Shown piece after piece: positions 27,282 through 36,491 of a stretch of 64,000 nt of DNA. The stretch spans positions 62,001-126,000 of the forward strand of contig JADJPQ010000006.1 in the NCBI GenBank assembly GCA_016713175.1. The letters run 5' to 3'. The stretch comes from Planctomycetota bacterium. Its GTDB lineage: Bacteria > Planctomycetota > UBA1135 > UBA2386. Below the pieces are notes generated by a model, which did no database searches, was not told the DNA's origin, and saw nothing but the letters and a program-made list of their open reading frames with translations. The position numbers were made by a program, and so were the translations under genes. Every line of letters begins with the position of its first letter. The first letter of the stretch is position 1.

Positions 27282-28432
27282 ACCTTCCGCTCTCCGTCTT
27301 CGGCCCGACCGCGCTGCGCGCCGGCCTGTCCTGCGCCGCCCTGTTGGTGGCCGCGTTCGCCCCGGCCCAGGAAACCACCCGTCGCGGCGCCAGCAACGAG
27401 CAACTGATCGATCCCGAGCTGCGCGAAGCAGTGACCCGCGGCCACGACTGGCTGGCCGCCAATCAGGACCGCGACGGCTCGTGGTCGCAGTTGGTCGGCT
27501 ACAAGCTGAACACCGACTACGACGTCGTCGACTCGCGGCCGCTGCCACACGTCGGCGTCACCGCACTGGCGTTGATGAGCTTCCTGGCCGGCGGCCATCT
27601 GCCCGATCGCGGCAAGTACGGTGCGGTGATCAGCAAGGGCCTCGACTACGTGCTGAGCTGCAGCCAGGACGACGGCCAGATCACGATGCACGGCACGCGC
27701 ATGTACAGCCATGCGTTCGCGACGCTGCTGCTGGCCGAGATCTACGGCATGTCGGACCGGCCGCAGGTCAAGGCGGTGCTGCAGAAGTCGGTCAACCTGA
27801 TCGTCGATTCGCAGAACGCCGAGGGCGGCTGGCGCTACCGGCCGTTCGCCCGCGAGTCGGACATGTCGATCACGGTCTGCCAGGTGCTGGCCCTGCGCGC
27901 CGCGCGCAACGTCGGCATCTTCGTGCCCATCGACCGGATCAAGAACGCCCAGCAGTACGTCTACCGCAGCGCCGTGCGCGGCAACGACCGCTATCGCGGC
28001 GGCGGCTGGCGCGGCGGTTACGGCGACGACGGCGGCTCGTTCCGTTACCAGTTGCGCCCGCAGGCGCGCGCGACCTTCCCGCTGACCGCGGCGGGCGTGA
28101 CCACGCTGTATGCCGCCGGCGAGTACGACAGCCCGATCATCCGCGACGCGCTCGACTACATGGACCGCCAGGTCGAGTCGTTCAACGACGAGTGGGGCCA
28201 CGGCCACTACTTCTTCTACTACGGCCACTACTACGCGGTGCAGGCCTACTACATCACCGGCGACCCGAAGTGGACCCGCTACTTCCGGTTGGTGAAGTCG
28301 CAATTGTTCAAGATGCAGCAGCGCGATGGCTCGTGGCCGTGCACCGCCGGCCCCGGCGAAGCCTTCGCCACCGCCGTCGCGACCCTCGTGCTGCAGATCC
28401 CGCTGCAGTACCTCCCGATCTTCCAACGCTGA
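27278..28432 (+). CDS. Exported prenyltransferase/squalene-cyclase-fold protein
   Basis: A 384-residue protein with a signal peptide (LRAGLSCAALLVAAFAPAQ) and an alpha-barrel of the terpene cyclase/prenyltransferase type. At least three QW-like repeats are visible: NQDRDGSWSQ, QNAEGGWRY and QQRDGSWPC. The DxDD acid motif of true squalene-hopene cyclases is not seen, and the protein is exported and only about 60 percent of cyclase length, so I do not infer terpene cyclisation. A Gly/Tyr/Arg-rich loop (GGGWRGGYGDDGG) interrupts the barrel. Coupled to the upstream propeller gene by ATGA overlap. Such proteins are frequent next to MoxR/vWA operons in planctomycetes; their role is unknown. Confidence 0.85.
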   Translation: MNLPLSVFGPTALRAGLSCAALLVAAFAPAQETTRRGASNEQLIDPELREAVTRGHDWLAANQDRDGSWSQLVGYKLNTDYDVVDSRPLPHVGVTALALMSFLAGGHLPDRGKYGAVISKGLDYVLSCSQDDGQITMHGTRMYSHAFATLLLAEIYGMSDRPQVKAVLQKSVNLIVDSQNAEGGWRYRPFARESDMSITVCQVLALRAARNVGIFVPIDRIKNAQQYVYRSAVRGNDRYRGGGWRGGYGDDGGSFRYQLRPQARATFPLTAAGVTTLYAAGEYDSPIIRDALDYMDRQVESFNDEWGHGHYFFYYGHYYAVQAYYITGDPKWTRYFRLVKSQLFKMQQRDGSWPCTAGPGEAFATAVATLVLQIPLQYLPIFQR

Positions 28433-28447
28433 CCCCCGAACAAGTCC

Positions 28448-30823
28448 GTGACCGCCTCCGCACCCCCTGACGTCCCACCGGCCAGTGGCCCGGCGCCGCT
28501 GACCGAGGCACAACGCCAGGCGATCGGCGGCGAACTCGATCGCCTGCTCGGCCACCAGCTCGGCCGCGTCCGCCGGCGCTTCTTCGTGCACGGCCTGGCG
28601 TTCACGCTGGCGCTGCCGGGCGCCGCGATCGCGCTGTTCTTCCTGCTCGACCACGCGCTGCGCCTGCCGGCGCCGATCCGGTTGTTCCATACCGCCGCGG
28701 TGACGGTGCTGCTGGGTTGGGCCATCGCGCGCTTCCTGCGCTACCCGCTGTCGCGGCACTTCGCCGCGACCGACGTCGCGATCCTGCTCGAACGGACGTT
28801 CCCCGGACTGCACCAACGGCTGGTGTCGGCGATCCAGCTGAAGGACGTGCCGGCCGGGGACCTGCGCAACCAGTCGCCCGCGATGATCGCGGCCCTGCTG
28901 CAAGAGACCGCCACCGCGGCGCGGGCGTTGCCGCTCGAACGACTGTTCGACGGCCAGCGGACCCGACGCGCCTGGGCCGCGGCCGGCACGATCACGACCT
29001 TGCTCGCAGTCGGCAGCGCCATGGCTCCGGCCACGGCCATCGCGTTCGTGTTGCGCCACCTCGGCTTGTCGGTCAGCTATCCCAAAGCCACTCGACTGAT
29101 CGTCGATCTGCCACCGGCCGGTCCCGAACTGCAGCGCACCGACCACCCCGGCCGCACCGAGCTGGTGCTGCCAGCGGGCGCCGACCTGCACGTGTCGGTG
29201 CTCGCCGAGGGTACCGTTCCCAGCGAAGTCCATCTCGACGTGACCGGCGTCGGCGGCGACGAACGCTCGATCACGTTGGTGCCGCGGCCGGGCGACCGCT
29301 TCCGGCACGTGTTCCGACGCCTCGGCAACGGCTTCTCGTTCCACGCCCGCGGCGGCGACGACGACACCGGCGACAAGATCGTCGAAGTTCGCACGATCCA
29401 CCCGCCGCTGGTCGGCCAGATCAAGGTCGAACTGACGCCCCCGGCCTACACCGGCAAGCCCCCGGCCACGCAGGCCGGCGGTGCGATCGAAGCGTTGGTC
29501 GGTACCCGGGCGACCCTGATGGTGACCGCCACCGCGACCGTGCATGACGCCACGCTGCTGTTCCTCGAGAGCGGCCGCAAGCTCGACCTGGTCGCGACCA
29601 CGATCCAGGACGACTCCGGCGCGGCGACCGCGTACACGGCGCAGTTCACCGTCGAACAGAGCGATCGCTACCAGATCGACCTGACCGGGGAAGGCGGCCT
29701 GCGCAACCCGACACCCGGTACCTACCCGATCGTCGCGATGCAGGACTACGCGCCGGTCGGCCGCTGGCTGCAACCCGAAGACGAGTCGGCGACGCTGCTG
29801 CTGCCGCAGGCATTGTTGTGCGTGCGCGTCGACGCCCACGACGACCATGGCCTGACCGACGTCCGCCTGACGATCGACGCCGGCGGCGGCCGCACGCGCG
29901 CGCTCGCGTTGCTGCCGCCGCTGGCCGAAGGCGCATCCTGGCCGGTGCGCGGCCAGTTCCTCGAGCTGCTCGAGTTGCAAGAACTGCTGGGCGCGCAGAA
30001 GGCGGCAGCCGATGGTCTGTCGCTGCAGTTGGCGCTGCGCGACAACCGCCAACCCGAAGCCGGCGCCACCGAACTGCAGCGTCGTCAGGTCCAGATCGTC
30101 GATCTGACCCAGCTCGCGGCGACCATCGCCCGCAACTTCCGTTCGCTGCGCGAAGAGGTCGAGCAGGCCGCCGACCTGCAGACCGATCGCGCGGCCCGGA
30201 TCGAAGACCTGCGCAGCCAGGCTGCGATCCCCGGCAACGCGACCGCGCAGGCCCTGACCGCCGTCGAAGTCGGCCAGGGGCGGATCCTGACGTCGGCCGA
30301 ACGCGTCCACCGCGGCCTGATGCGCGCGTTCGACCAGCACCTGTGGAACCGGCTGGAGTCCAGCCAGCACGCCGCCAAGGTCGTGGATCTGTACCGGACC
30401 TGGTTCACCCAACCACGATCCGACGCACCGCCGAACGCGCTGGTCGACGCCCTGCCGCAAGACGAGGCGTTCTACCGCGACGTGCTGGCCCGACGCCGCG
30501 CCGGAACGCTCGGCGCCATGGAGAACGTGCTGGATCCGATCCTGCAGATGATCGATCTGGCCGATGGCATCAGTCACCGGCACGGCCCGCAGCTCGCGCG
30601 TATGCTGGCGCAGGCGCAGGTCGCTCGCGACGGTGCCGAACTGACGGAAACGCTGCGGCGGATCGTCGAAGCGCAACAGCAGATCGCCCAGGCCCTGGCC
30701 GCGCTGCTGCTGCAACTCGACCGCTGGAACGAGATCCAGGATCTCGTCCAGGAGACCCGGGCGCTGCTCGACCGCCAGCGCGACGTGATGGATCGGACCG
30801 ACGACCTGAAGGACAAGAAATGA
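28448..30823 (+). CDS. Membrane-anchored DUF4175-like protein
   Basis: A 791-residue protein starting at GTG 28448, 15 nt after the previous stop. Two membrane helices lie near the N-terminus (AFTLALPGAAIALFFLLDH; FHTAAVTVLLGWAIARFL) and a third hydrophobic segment near 180-205. A long exported region has Ig-like beta domains (VKVELTPPAYTG-type segment; LTVEQSDRYQIDLTGEGG-like strand), and a C-terminal helical stretch ends in coiled-coil sequence (ALAALLLQLDRWNEIQDLVQ). The plan resembles DUF4175-type proteins found beside MoxR operons, but I assign it by architecture only. Its stop overlaps the next start (ATGA). Confidence 0.7.
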   Translation: MTASAPPDVPPASGPAPLTEAQRQAIGGELDRLLGHQLGRVRRRFFVHGLAFTLALPGAAIALFFLLDHALRLPAPIRLFHTAAVTVLLGWAIARFLRYPLSRHFAATDVAILLERTFPGLHQRLVSAIQLKDVPAGDLRNQSPAMIAALLQETATAARALPLERLFDGQRTRRAWAAAGTITTLLAVGSAMAPATAIAFVLRHLGLSVSYPKATRLIVDLPPAGPELQRTDHPGRTELVLPAGADLHVSVLAEGTVPSEVHLDVTGVGGDERSITLVPRPGDRFRHVFRRLGNGFSFHARGGDDDTGDKIVEVRTIHPPLVGQIKVELTPPAYTGKPPATQAGGAIEALVGTRATLMVTATATVHDATLLFLESGRKLDLVATTIQDDSGAATAYTAQFTVEQSDRYQIDLTGEGGLRNPTPGTYPIVAMQDYAPVGRWLQPEDESATLLLPQALLCVRVDAHDDHGLTDVRLTIDAGGGRTRALALLPPLAEGASWPVRGQFLELLELQELLGAQKAAADGLSLQLALRDNRQPEAGATELQRRQVQIVDLTQLAATIARNFRSLREEVEQAADLQTDRAARIEDLRSQAAIPGNATAQALTAVEVGQGRILTSAERVHRGLMRAFDQHLWNRLESSQHAAKVVDLYRTWFTQPRSDAPPNALVDALPQDEAFYRDVLARRRAGTLGAMENVLDPILQMIDLADGISHRHGPQLARMLAQAQVARDGAELTETLRRIVEAQQQIAQALAALLLQLDRWNEIQDLVQETRALLDRQRDVMDRTDDLKDKK

Positions 30824-33717
30824 ACGCCACCACCGCCCTGTTCCTGCTGGCCGCCGCGACCTTGCCCGTTGCCGGCACCCGCCTGCCTGCCGCCCAGGAT
30901 CCGCAGGCGCCAGGCGCCGAGGTCCAGGACGACGAACTCGACCGCCTGCGCCGCGACCAGGAGGAGATCCTGCGCAAGGGTGGCCGGTTGCGCGACCTGA
31001 TGGTCCGGATGAAGGCGCGCTACGAACGCGAGGGCAAGACCGAGTCGGTGGCGCTGCTGACCCAGGGGCTCGAACATCTCGAGCGCTCGGGCGTGATGCA
31101 GGAAGTCGCCGGCATCCGCGACGACATCGCCGCCGCGGCGTTCGCGCAGGCGCAGCGCAAACAGAAGGATGTCATCGCCGACCTCGAGCGCCTGCTGAAC
31201 ATCCTGCTCGAGCGCAAGTCGATCGAGAACCTGAAGAAGGACATCGAGCAGACGACGGCCATGGCCGCTACCGCGCGCGAGCTCGAGCGGCGCCAGGCGG
31301 AGCTGCAGCAGCGCACCGCCGAAGCCACCCAGCGCGAGCCGACCGCGGCCGAGCGCGAACTGCTGGAGCGACTCGACCAACTGCGGCGCGAACAACAGAA
31401 CGAAGCCCAGCGCAATGCCCGCGACGCCGGCATGCGGCAGCCGTTCCTCGAGGACGCCTTGCAGCGGATCGACGCGTTGTTGCAGCAGCAGGAACGGCTC
31501 GAACGCGCCGTCGCCGATGAGGCCAGTGGCAAGACCCAGGCGGCGCGCCAGCAGCAGTTCGACGTCGGCGAGATGATCCAGCGCACGAAGGCCCTGATGG
31601 GTCAGGTGCGCGATCAGGGCACGCAGGAGAAGTTGCAGGCCGAGGCGCAGGCGATGCGCGACGCGGCCGCCACCGGTGACCAGTCGGCGCTGCAGCAGGC
31701 GCGTGACCGGCTGCAAGCCAGCCTCGAGAACGCCCCCAAGGTCCACGACGACCCCGAGGGCCCGCGCGCCGACCGGGAGTGGCAGGAACTGCGGCAGAAG
31801 TTGCAGAACGCCGAAGCCGGAGCCACGCCGCAGGAGCGCGAGAAGCTGACCGAACTGGCCAACCAGGCGAGCGAGATGGGCCAACGCAAGAGCCAGGAAG
31901 CCAGGAAGCGCAACGCCGCGCAGGCCGGCAAGCTCCAGCAGCAAGCCGAGGCGTCGCAGCAGCAGCTCGCTGGCGGCGAGCCGCCCAAAGAGGGTTCACC
32001 CGCGGAGTCGATGCAGAAGGCCAGCAGCGAACTGCAGAACGCCGCCGGGTCGGCCCCGGCCGGCGAGCCCAAGCAGACCCAGGAACAGCTCGAGAAGGCG
32101 CTGCGCGCGCTCGAAGAGGCCAAGGCCCGGCTGCAACAGCAGAATCCCGACGCCGGCCGCCAAGCCGACCAGATGGCCGCCGATGCCGATGCTGCGGCGC
32201 GCGAGCTGCAGAACGCGCCGCAGGCGCAGGAAGCCGAACAGCAGGCGGCCAAGGCACTGGAGAATGCCGAGCAGCAGCTGCGCGATGCCAGCCAGAAGAT
32301 CGACGACGCGCGCAATGCCGGCCAACCACCGTCGCCGCAGCCGCAGATGCAGGCGTCGCGGCAGAACCTGCAACAGGCCAAGGAGACGCTGCAGCAGGCG
32401 CTGCAGCAGAACAACGCCGAGCGCGGCGGTGATCAGCAACAGGCCTCGCAACGGCAACAACAGTTGCGCGCGCAGGCAGAGCAGGCAAAGCAGCAGATGC
32501 AGCAGGCCCGGCAGCAGGGCAGCCTGAGCGAGGCCCAGGCCAAGGGCGCCGAGCAGAAGATGCAACAGGCAGTGGACAAGATGCAGCAGGCCGAACAGCG
32601 GCTGCAGCAGGGCCAGCAATCCAGCGCCGCTCAGGCCCAGCAACAGGCCGCCGAGTCACTGCAGCAGGCGCAACAGGAACTGCAGCGCAACCAGGAGCCG
32701 ACGCCGGCGCAGAAGGATGCCCTGCAGAAGCTCGCCGAGGAGCAGAAGAAGCTCCAGGACGACATCGTCAAGTTGGCGCAGGAAGCCAAGGAACGACAGA
32801 ACCAGAAGGCCCAGCAAGCCCTCGAGGACGCCGCCGAAGCCGCCCGCAAGGCGCAGCAGGCGATGCAGCAGGGCGACATGGAGGAGACCGAGCAGCAGCA
32901 GGAGCAGGCCCGGCAGAAGCTCGAAGAGGCCAGCGAAGAACTCGAGGAGGAGCGCGACCGCTACATGGACCAGCGGCAGGAAGAGCTGCTGTTCCGGATG
33001 CGCGACGAGCTGACCCAGTTCCTCGACAAGCAGCGACCGCTCACCCAGCAGACGCTGGAGATCCAGAAGGCTGCCGGCACCGGCACGCCGTCACGGCCGC
33101 AGCGCAACAAGCTGAAGCAGTTCGGCGAAGAGGAGCAGGAACTCGCCGGCCGCATCCAGGGCCTGATCCAGGCGCTGGTCGAAGAAGGCAACATGGTCTA
33201 CCGCGCCGTGCTCGAGGCCAACCACGAGGACCTGAAGGAGGTCGCCCGGCGGCTGAACGCGCGTTCGCCCGATGCCGGCTCGTACACGACGATGCTGCAG
33301 CAGGACGTCGAAACGCGGACCGAGAACCTGCTGGCCGCGCTGGAGCGCGAACGCAAACGACGCGAAGAGGACCGGCAGCGCCAGCAGCAGCAACAGCAGC
33401 AGCAACAGCAGAAGGGCCAGAACAAGTTCAACCAGCAGCGCGAGCGGCTGGTGTCGCTGATCGCCGAACTCGAGATGCTGAAGCAGCTCGAGCTCGACAC
33501 CCGTGACGCCACCCAGGACCTCGGCAAGCTGGTCGAGTTGCGCGGCGACGACACGATCACCGAAGCCGAAGTCGCGATGATCGAACGGCTGGCCAATCGG
33601 CATGGCGAGGTGACCCGGCTGTTCCAGCAGATCAAGGCCGGCGTCGAAGAGACGATGCAGCAGATGCAGCAGCAGGAAGGCGAAGATCCCCAGGGCGGCG
33701 AAGGCCGCGGCCGCTAG
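30820..33717 (+). CDS. Very long exported coiled-coil protein, Gln/Glu/Ala-rich
   Basis: A 965-residue protein: signal peptide (TTALFLLAAATLPVAGTRLP), then nearly uninterrupted heptad-type helix rich in Gln, Glu, Ala, Lys and Arg (for example ARELERRQAELQQRTAEA and AAEAARKAQQAMQQGDMEE), with a poly-Gln run near residue 858. No globular domain is visible except possibly the last 100 residues (VSLIAELEMLKQLELDTRD). It should form a very long periplasmic or surface rod. The upstream DUF4175-like protein also ends in coiled coil, so the two may interact. Composition makes homology searches prone to false hits. ATG 30820 overlaps the previous stop. Confidence 0.85.
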   Translation: MNATTALFLLAAATLPVAGTRLPAAQDPQAPGAEVQDDELDRLRRDQEEILRKGGRLRDLMVRMKARYEREGKTESVALLTQGLEHLERSGVMQEVAGIRDDIAAAAFAQAQRKQKDVIADLERLLNILLERKSIENLKKDIEQTTAMAATARELERRQAELQQRTAEATQREPTAAERELLERLDQLRREQQNEAQRNARDAGMRQPFLEDALQRIDALLQQQERLERAVADEASGKTQAARQQQFDVGEMIQRTKALMGQVRDQGTQEKLQAEAQAMRDAAATGDQSALQQARDRLQASLENAPKVHDDPEGPRADREWQELRQKLQNAEAGATPQEREKLTELANQASEMGQRKSQEARKRNAAQAGKLQQQAEASQQQLAGGEPPKEGSPAESMQKASSELQNAAGSAPAGEPKQTQEQLEKALRALEEAKARLQQQNPDAGRQADQMAADADAAARELQNAPQAQEAEQQAAKALENAEQQLRDASQKIDDARNAGQPPSPQPQMQASRQNLQQAKETLQQALQQNNAERGGDQQQASQRQQQLRAQAEQAKQQMQQARQQGSLSEAQAKGAEQKMQQAVDKMQQAEQRLQQGQQSSAAQAQQQAAESLQQAQQELQRNQEPTPAQKDALQKLAEEQKKLQDDIVKLAQEAKERQNQKAQQALEDAAEAARKAQQAMQQGDMEETEQQQEQARQKLEEASEELEEERDRYMDQRQEELLFRMRDELTQFLDKQRPLTQQTLEIQKAAGTGTPSRPQRNKLKQFGEEEQELAGRIQGLIQALVEEGNMVYRAVLEANHEDLKEVARRLNARSPDAGSYTTMLQQDVETRTENLLAALERERKRREEDRQRQQQQQQQQQQKGQNKFNQQRERLVSLIAELEMLKQLELDTRDATQDLGKLVELRGDDTITEAEVAMIERLANRHGEVTRLFQQIKAGVEETMQQMQQQEGEDPQGGEGRGR

Positions 33718-33731
33718 ACCGGAGCATCACG

Positions 33732-34529
33732 ATGAACCCGAAGACATTGCTGTCGAAGCTGGTGACCGCGGCGCTCGCCGCCGTGCTGACCTGCCCGCTG
33801 AACGCCCAGGAGCCCGATCCGGCCGAGATCGCCGAGATCGCGCGACGTGTCGACGAACAGCTGCAGGAGATCGACAAACTGTTGCTCGAGTCGGGCAAGA
33901 AGGGTGTGGCACGCACCACGCCCAAGACCAACCTGCAGCAGTCCAACGACCGGAGCCAGGCGGTCGAGCAGGGCATCGACGAGCTGATCCAGAAGCTCGA
34001 GCAGATGAAGAGCCGATCGCAGAGCCAATCCGAGTCGCAAAGCCAGAGCCAGCAGAACAAGCAGAACCAGGAATCGACTCCGCAGGAAGGCCAGCAGCAG
34101 CAGGACCAGCGCAATCAGCAGCAGGGCCGGCAGAATCGGCGCGAGAACCAGACCCCGGACTTCGTGCAGCGCGAGCCGCAACAGCAACCCGGCGAACAAC
34201 CCCAACCCGGTGAGCAGCAGCAGCAGCAGCCCGGGCAGCAACAGCAACCCGGGCAGCAACAGCCCGGCGAGCAGAACCCGGAACGTCAGGGCAATCCCCG
34301 CGGTGACCAGGAGGTCCCGGATCCGGGCCGCAACACGCCGGGCAACCAGCCGCCGGCCGACGGCACCGGGCCTGGCGCCCAAGGCACCGGCGCCGGCGAG
34401 TGGGGTGACCTGCCGCCCTACCTGAACGCGTTGAAGAACCGTGGTTCGGCCCCCAAGGTACCGGAGAAGTTCCGGCGCTACTGGGAGGCGTACCTGAAGC
34501 AGAAGCAGGACGGCGGCAAGAAGCAGTAG
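33732..34529 (+). CDS. Exported Gln-rich low-complexity protein
   Basis: A 265-residue protein with a signal peptide (LLSKLVTAALAAVLTCPLNAQ), a short helical part (AEIARRVDEQLQEIDKLLLES), then about 130 residues dominated by Gln, Ser, Pro, Gly and Asn (SQSQSESQSQSQQNKQ; QQPGEQPQPGEQQQQQ). A conserved-looking C-terminal motif ends the protein (WGDLPPYLNALKNRGSAPKV and EKFRRYWEAYLK). The terminal block resembles the DLP-P-R-x-R segment seen at the end of exported proteins in MoxR-linked operons and may be the functional part. CCGGAG precedes ATG 33732, 14 nt after the coiled-coil gene. It is the last gene of the operon. Confidence 0.8.
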   Translation: MNPKTLLSKLVTAALAAVLTCPLNAQEPDPAEIAEIARRVDEQLQEIDKLLLESGKKGVARTTPKTNLQQSNDRSQAVEQGIDELIQKLEQMKSRSQSQSESQSQSQQNKQNQESTPQEGQQQQDQRNQQQGRQNRRENQTPDFVQREPQQQPGEQPQPGEQQQQQPGQQQQPGQQQPGEQNPERQGNPRGDQEVPDPGRNTPGNQPPADGTGPGAQGTGAGEWGDLPPYLNALKNRGSAPKVPEKFRRYWEAYLKQKQDGGKKQ

Positions 34530-34596
34530 CGCGTTCGCGGCAACCACGCAGCGATACGCTGGGTCGCGACACTCCTCCGCGCCCGCACGCCTTCGC

Positions 34597-35263
34597 CTAC
34601 GCGTTCAGCAGGCCTTCGCGGATCGCCAGGCGCGCCAGTTCGGCCGCCGAGTGACAATCCAGCTTTCGTTGCAGGTTCTCGCGGTGCTTCTTGACCGTGC
34701 CGAGCGACAGGTCGAGCTGCGCCGCGACTTCCTTGTTGGCCTTGCCAAGCGCCAGCAACTGGAACACTTCGCGCTCACGCGGGGTCAACACCGACAACGC
34801 GGAACTCTCACTCGGCGCCGGCGCCTCGCCGCGAACCACGCGGGCCATGATGCCGCTGGCCACCTTCGGCGACAGGTAGGAATCCCCGCGCCGGATCGCC
34901 TCGATCGCGACGGCCAACTCCTCCGGTTCGCTGTCCTTGGACAGGTAGCCGTCCGCGCCTGCCTGCAGCGCCTGCTGCACGAACTTCTGGCCTTCGTGCT
35001 GCGACGCGATCAAGACGCGCGTCGACGGTGACGCCTTCTTCAGCGGCCCCACGGCGTCGAGGCCAAGAGAGTCCCGGCATCGTGATGTCGAGGATCACGA
35101 GGTCAGGCCGCAGTTGCTCCACCAGCTCGATGCCCTTGCGGGCATCCCCGGCGTCGCCGACGACCTGGAAATTGGGGATCCGCTCGAGCAGCGACTTGAA
35201 CGCTGCGCGCACGATCGCCTGGTCATCCACGAGAACGATCCGGATGGTCTGTCGGTCAGGCAT
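34597..35263 (-). pseudogene. LuxR/NarL-type response regulator, frameshifted in the receiver domain
   Basis: Repaired, this would be a 221-residue two-component regulator. The receiver part (RIVLVDDQAIVRAAF; phospho-Asp in LVILDITMPG) lies in one frame. The rest (VGPLKKASPSTRVLIASQHEG, Lys in GYLSKDSEPEE, and the HTH LTPREREVFQLLALGKANKEV) lies in another. The switch occurs near 35068, where CTCTCTTGG holds one base too many between MPGL and GLDAV. The pieces are otherwise intact and the HTH is full length, so the lesion is recent or a sequencing error. ATG 35263 overlaps the end of the hybrid kinase. In context it would be the output regulator of the FixL-like kinase next door. Confidence 0.8.
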
Positions 35264-36362
35264 GGCGGTCACTGCTCGCTCCTGGTTGCTCGGACTCGCC
35301 CGCCGAGGCGGGCAACACGATGCGAAAGCACGCTCCGGGCCCCGGGCGGTCGATCAGCGCGATGGTGCCGCCGTGGCTTTCCACCACCTTGCGGCAGAAC
35401 GCGAGGCCGATGCCGGTGCCATACTCCTTCGAACTGTGGAACGGGCGGAAGATTTCGTCCCTCTTGCCCGCGGGCACACCGGGCCCATCGTCATCGACCT
35501 CGACTACGCAGTCCGGCCCATGGGATTGGCCACGCACGCGCACCTGGCCCTTGCCATTGCAGGCCTCGCCGGCGTTGCGCAGCAGGTTGACGACGACCTC
35601 GCCGAACAGCTGTTCGTCGACATCCACCGTGAATGGCTGCGCCACGACCACCTCCACCGCGACACCGTGCATGAACGGCAGGTCGTGCACCTGGCGGGCA
35701 CAGCCGCGCAACAACTCCGCGGCGTCCAGAGCGCGCCGTTGCAGCTGCAGAGGCCGCGCGAACGACAACGTCTGACCGAGCATCCGCTCGATACGGTTCA
35801 GGTTGCCGACCAGCTCCTCGATCAGCACCCGATCGTCGACCCCGATCTTGTCGGCTACCGCACGCAGCGCGTGCCGCAGGCTGGTGATCGGCGTCCGGAT
35901 CTCGTGGCTCAGGACCGATGCCGACTCCCCGAGCGCCGCCAGGTTGCGCAGCACCTGCATCTCGGTGCGGCGGGCCGCGTCGCGTTCCCGCAGCAGTCGC
36001 ACGTGCCGCAGCCCACGCGACACCGCCTCCAGCAGCTTGTCCTTGGTGACCGGCTTGCTGATGTAGTCGAACGCGCCGCGACGCACTGCTTCCGAAGCGG
36101 TCTCGACGTTCGGCTCGCCCGTGATCAGGATCACCGGCTCGAGGCAGTGGCGCTGTTCGACCACCTCGCGCAGCACCTGCATGCCGTTCGTGTCGGGCAT
36201 CACGATGTCGGTGATCAGCACCTCGAACCGTCCCGGCTGCAGTTCCTGCTGCACGTCGGCGAAGCGCTCGCCGCGAACGACGGCGTGCCCCTGGTTCTCG
36301 AGGAAGCGGGCGAGCGTCTGCAGCAGTCGGGTCTCGTCGTCGATCAGGACAATTCGTGCCAT
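35256..36362 (-). CDS. Receiver-histidine kinase hybrid
   Basis: A 368-residue soluble protein with an N-terminal receiver domain (RIVLIDDETRLLQTLARF; phospho-Asp in LITDIVMPDT; Lys in YISKPVTKDK), a HisKA dimerisation helix (SVLSHEIRTPITSL) and a HATPase domain (N box NLLRNAGEA, DDGPGVP, GTGIGLAFCRK). It is probably a phosphorelay protein that receives phosphate on the receiver and controls its own kinase. Start ATG 36362, at the beginning of the receiver. It overlaps the LuxR-type regulator by 8 nt and is divergent from the FixL-like kinase, with a 129-bp intergenic region that must carry both promoters. Confidence 0.9.
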   Translation of the reverse strand: MARIVLIDDETRLLQTLARFLENQGHAVVRGERFADVQQELQPGRFEVLITDIVMPDTNGMQVLREVVEQRHCLEPVILITGEPNVETASEAVRRGAFDYISKPVTKDKLLEAVSRGLRHVRLLRERDAARRTEMQVLRNLAALGESASVLSHEIRTPITSLRHALRAVADKIGVDDRVLIEELVGNLNRIERMLGQTLSFARPLQLQRRALDAAELLRGCARQVHDLPFMHGVAVEVVVAQPFTVDVDEQLFGEVVVNLLRNAGEACNGKGQVRVRGQSHGPDCVVEVDDDGPGVPAGKRDEIFRPFHSSKEYGTGIGLAFCRKVVESHGGTIALIDRPGPGACFRIVLPASAGESEQPGASSDRHA

Positions 36363-36491
36363 GCGTGCGAAGGGTCGGGGTGAACGCCACCGGGGATTCT
36401 GTTCCGTCCGATGCCCCGGCCGGGGTGGGACAAGTGCGTAGGTGACCGGGTCAGAGGGCGTATATGCTGCCATCCCCGTCGTCCCCGCCGG

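Noticed and set aside
22317..27548. A 1743-codon open frame on the minus strand, antisense to the vWA, propeller and cyclase-fold genes
   Set aside because: It mirrors the codon positions of the coding strand genes, has Arg/Ala/Gly-rich composition without motifs, and contradicts four well-supported plus-strand genes. High GC makes long antisense frames common.
33370..33420. CAG/CAA repeat run as a possible CRISPR or satellite
   Set aside because: It encodes poly-Gln within the coiled-coil protein; there are no spacers and the units are single codons.
34549..34561. Short CAGCG-ATA-CGCTG hairpin between convergent genes as a terminator
   Set aside because: Only five base pairs and no T-run; too weak to call.
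36363..36491. FNR-type TTGAT-N4-ATCAA operator in the divergent kinase promoter region
   Set aside because: Searched by eye; no such palindrome found here or near the ccoI start.
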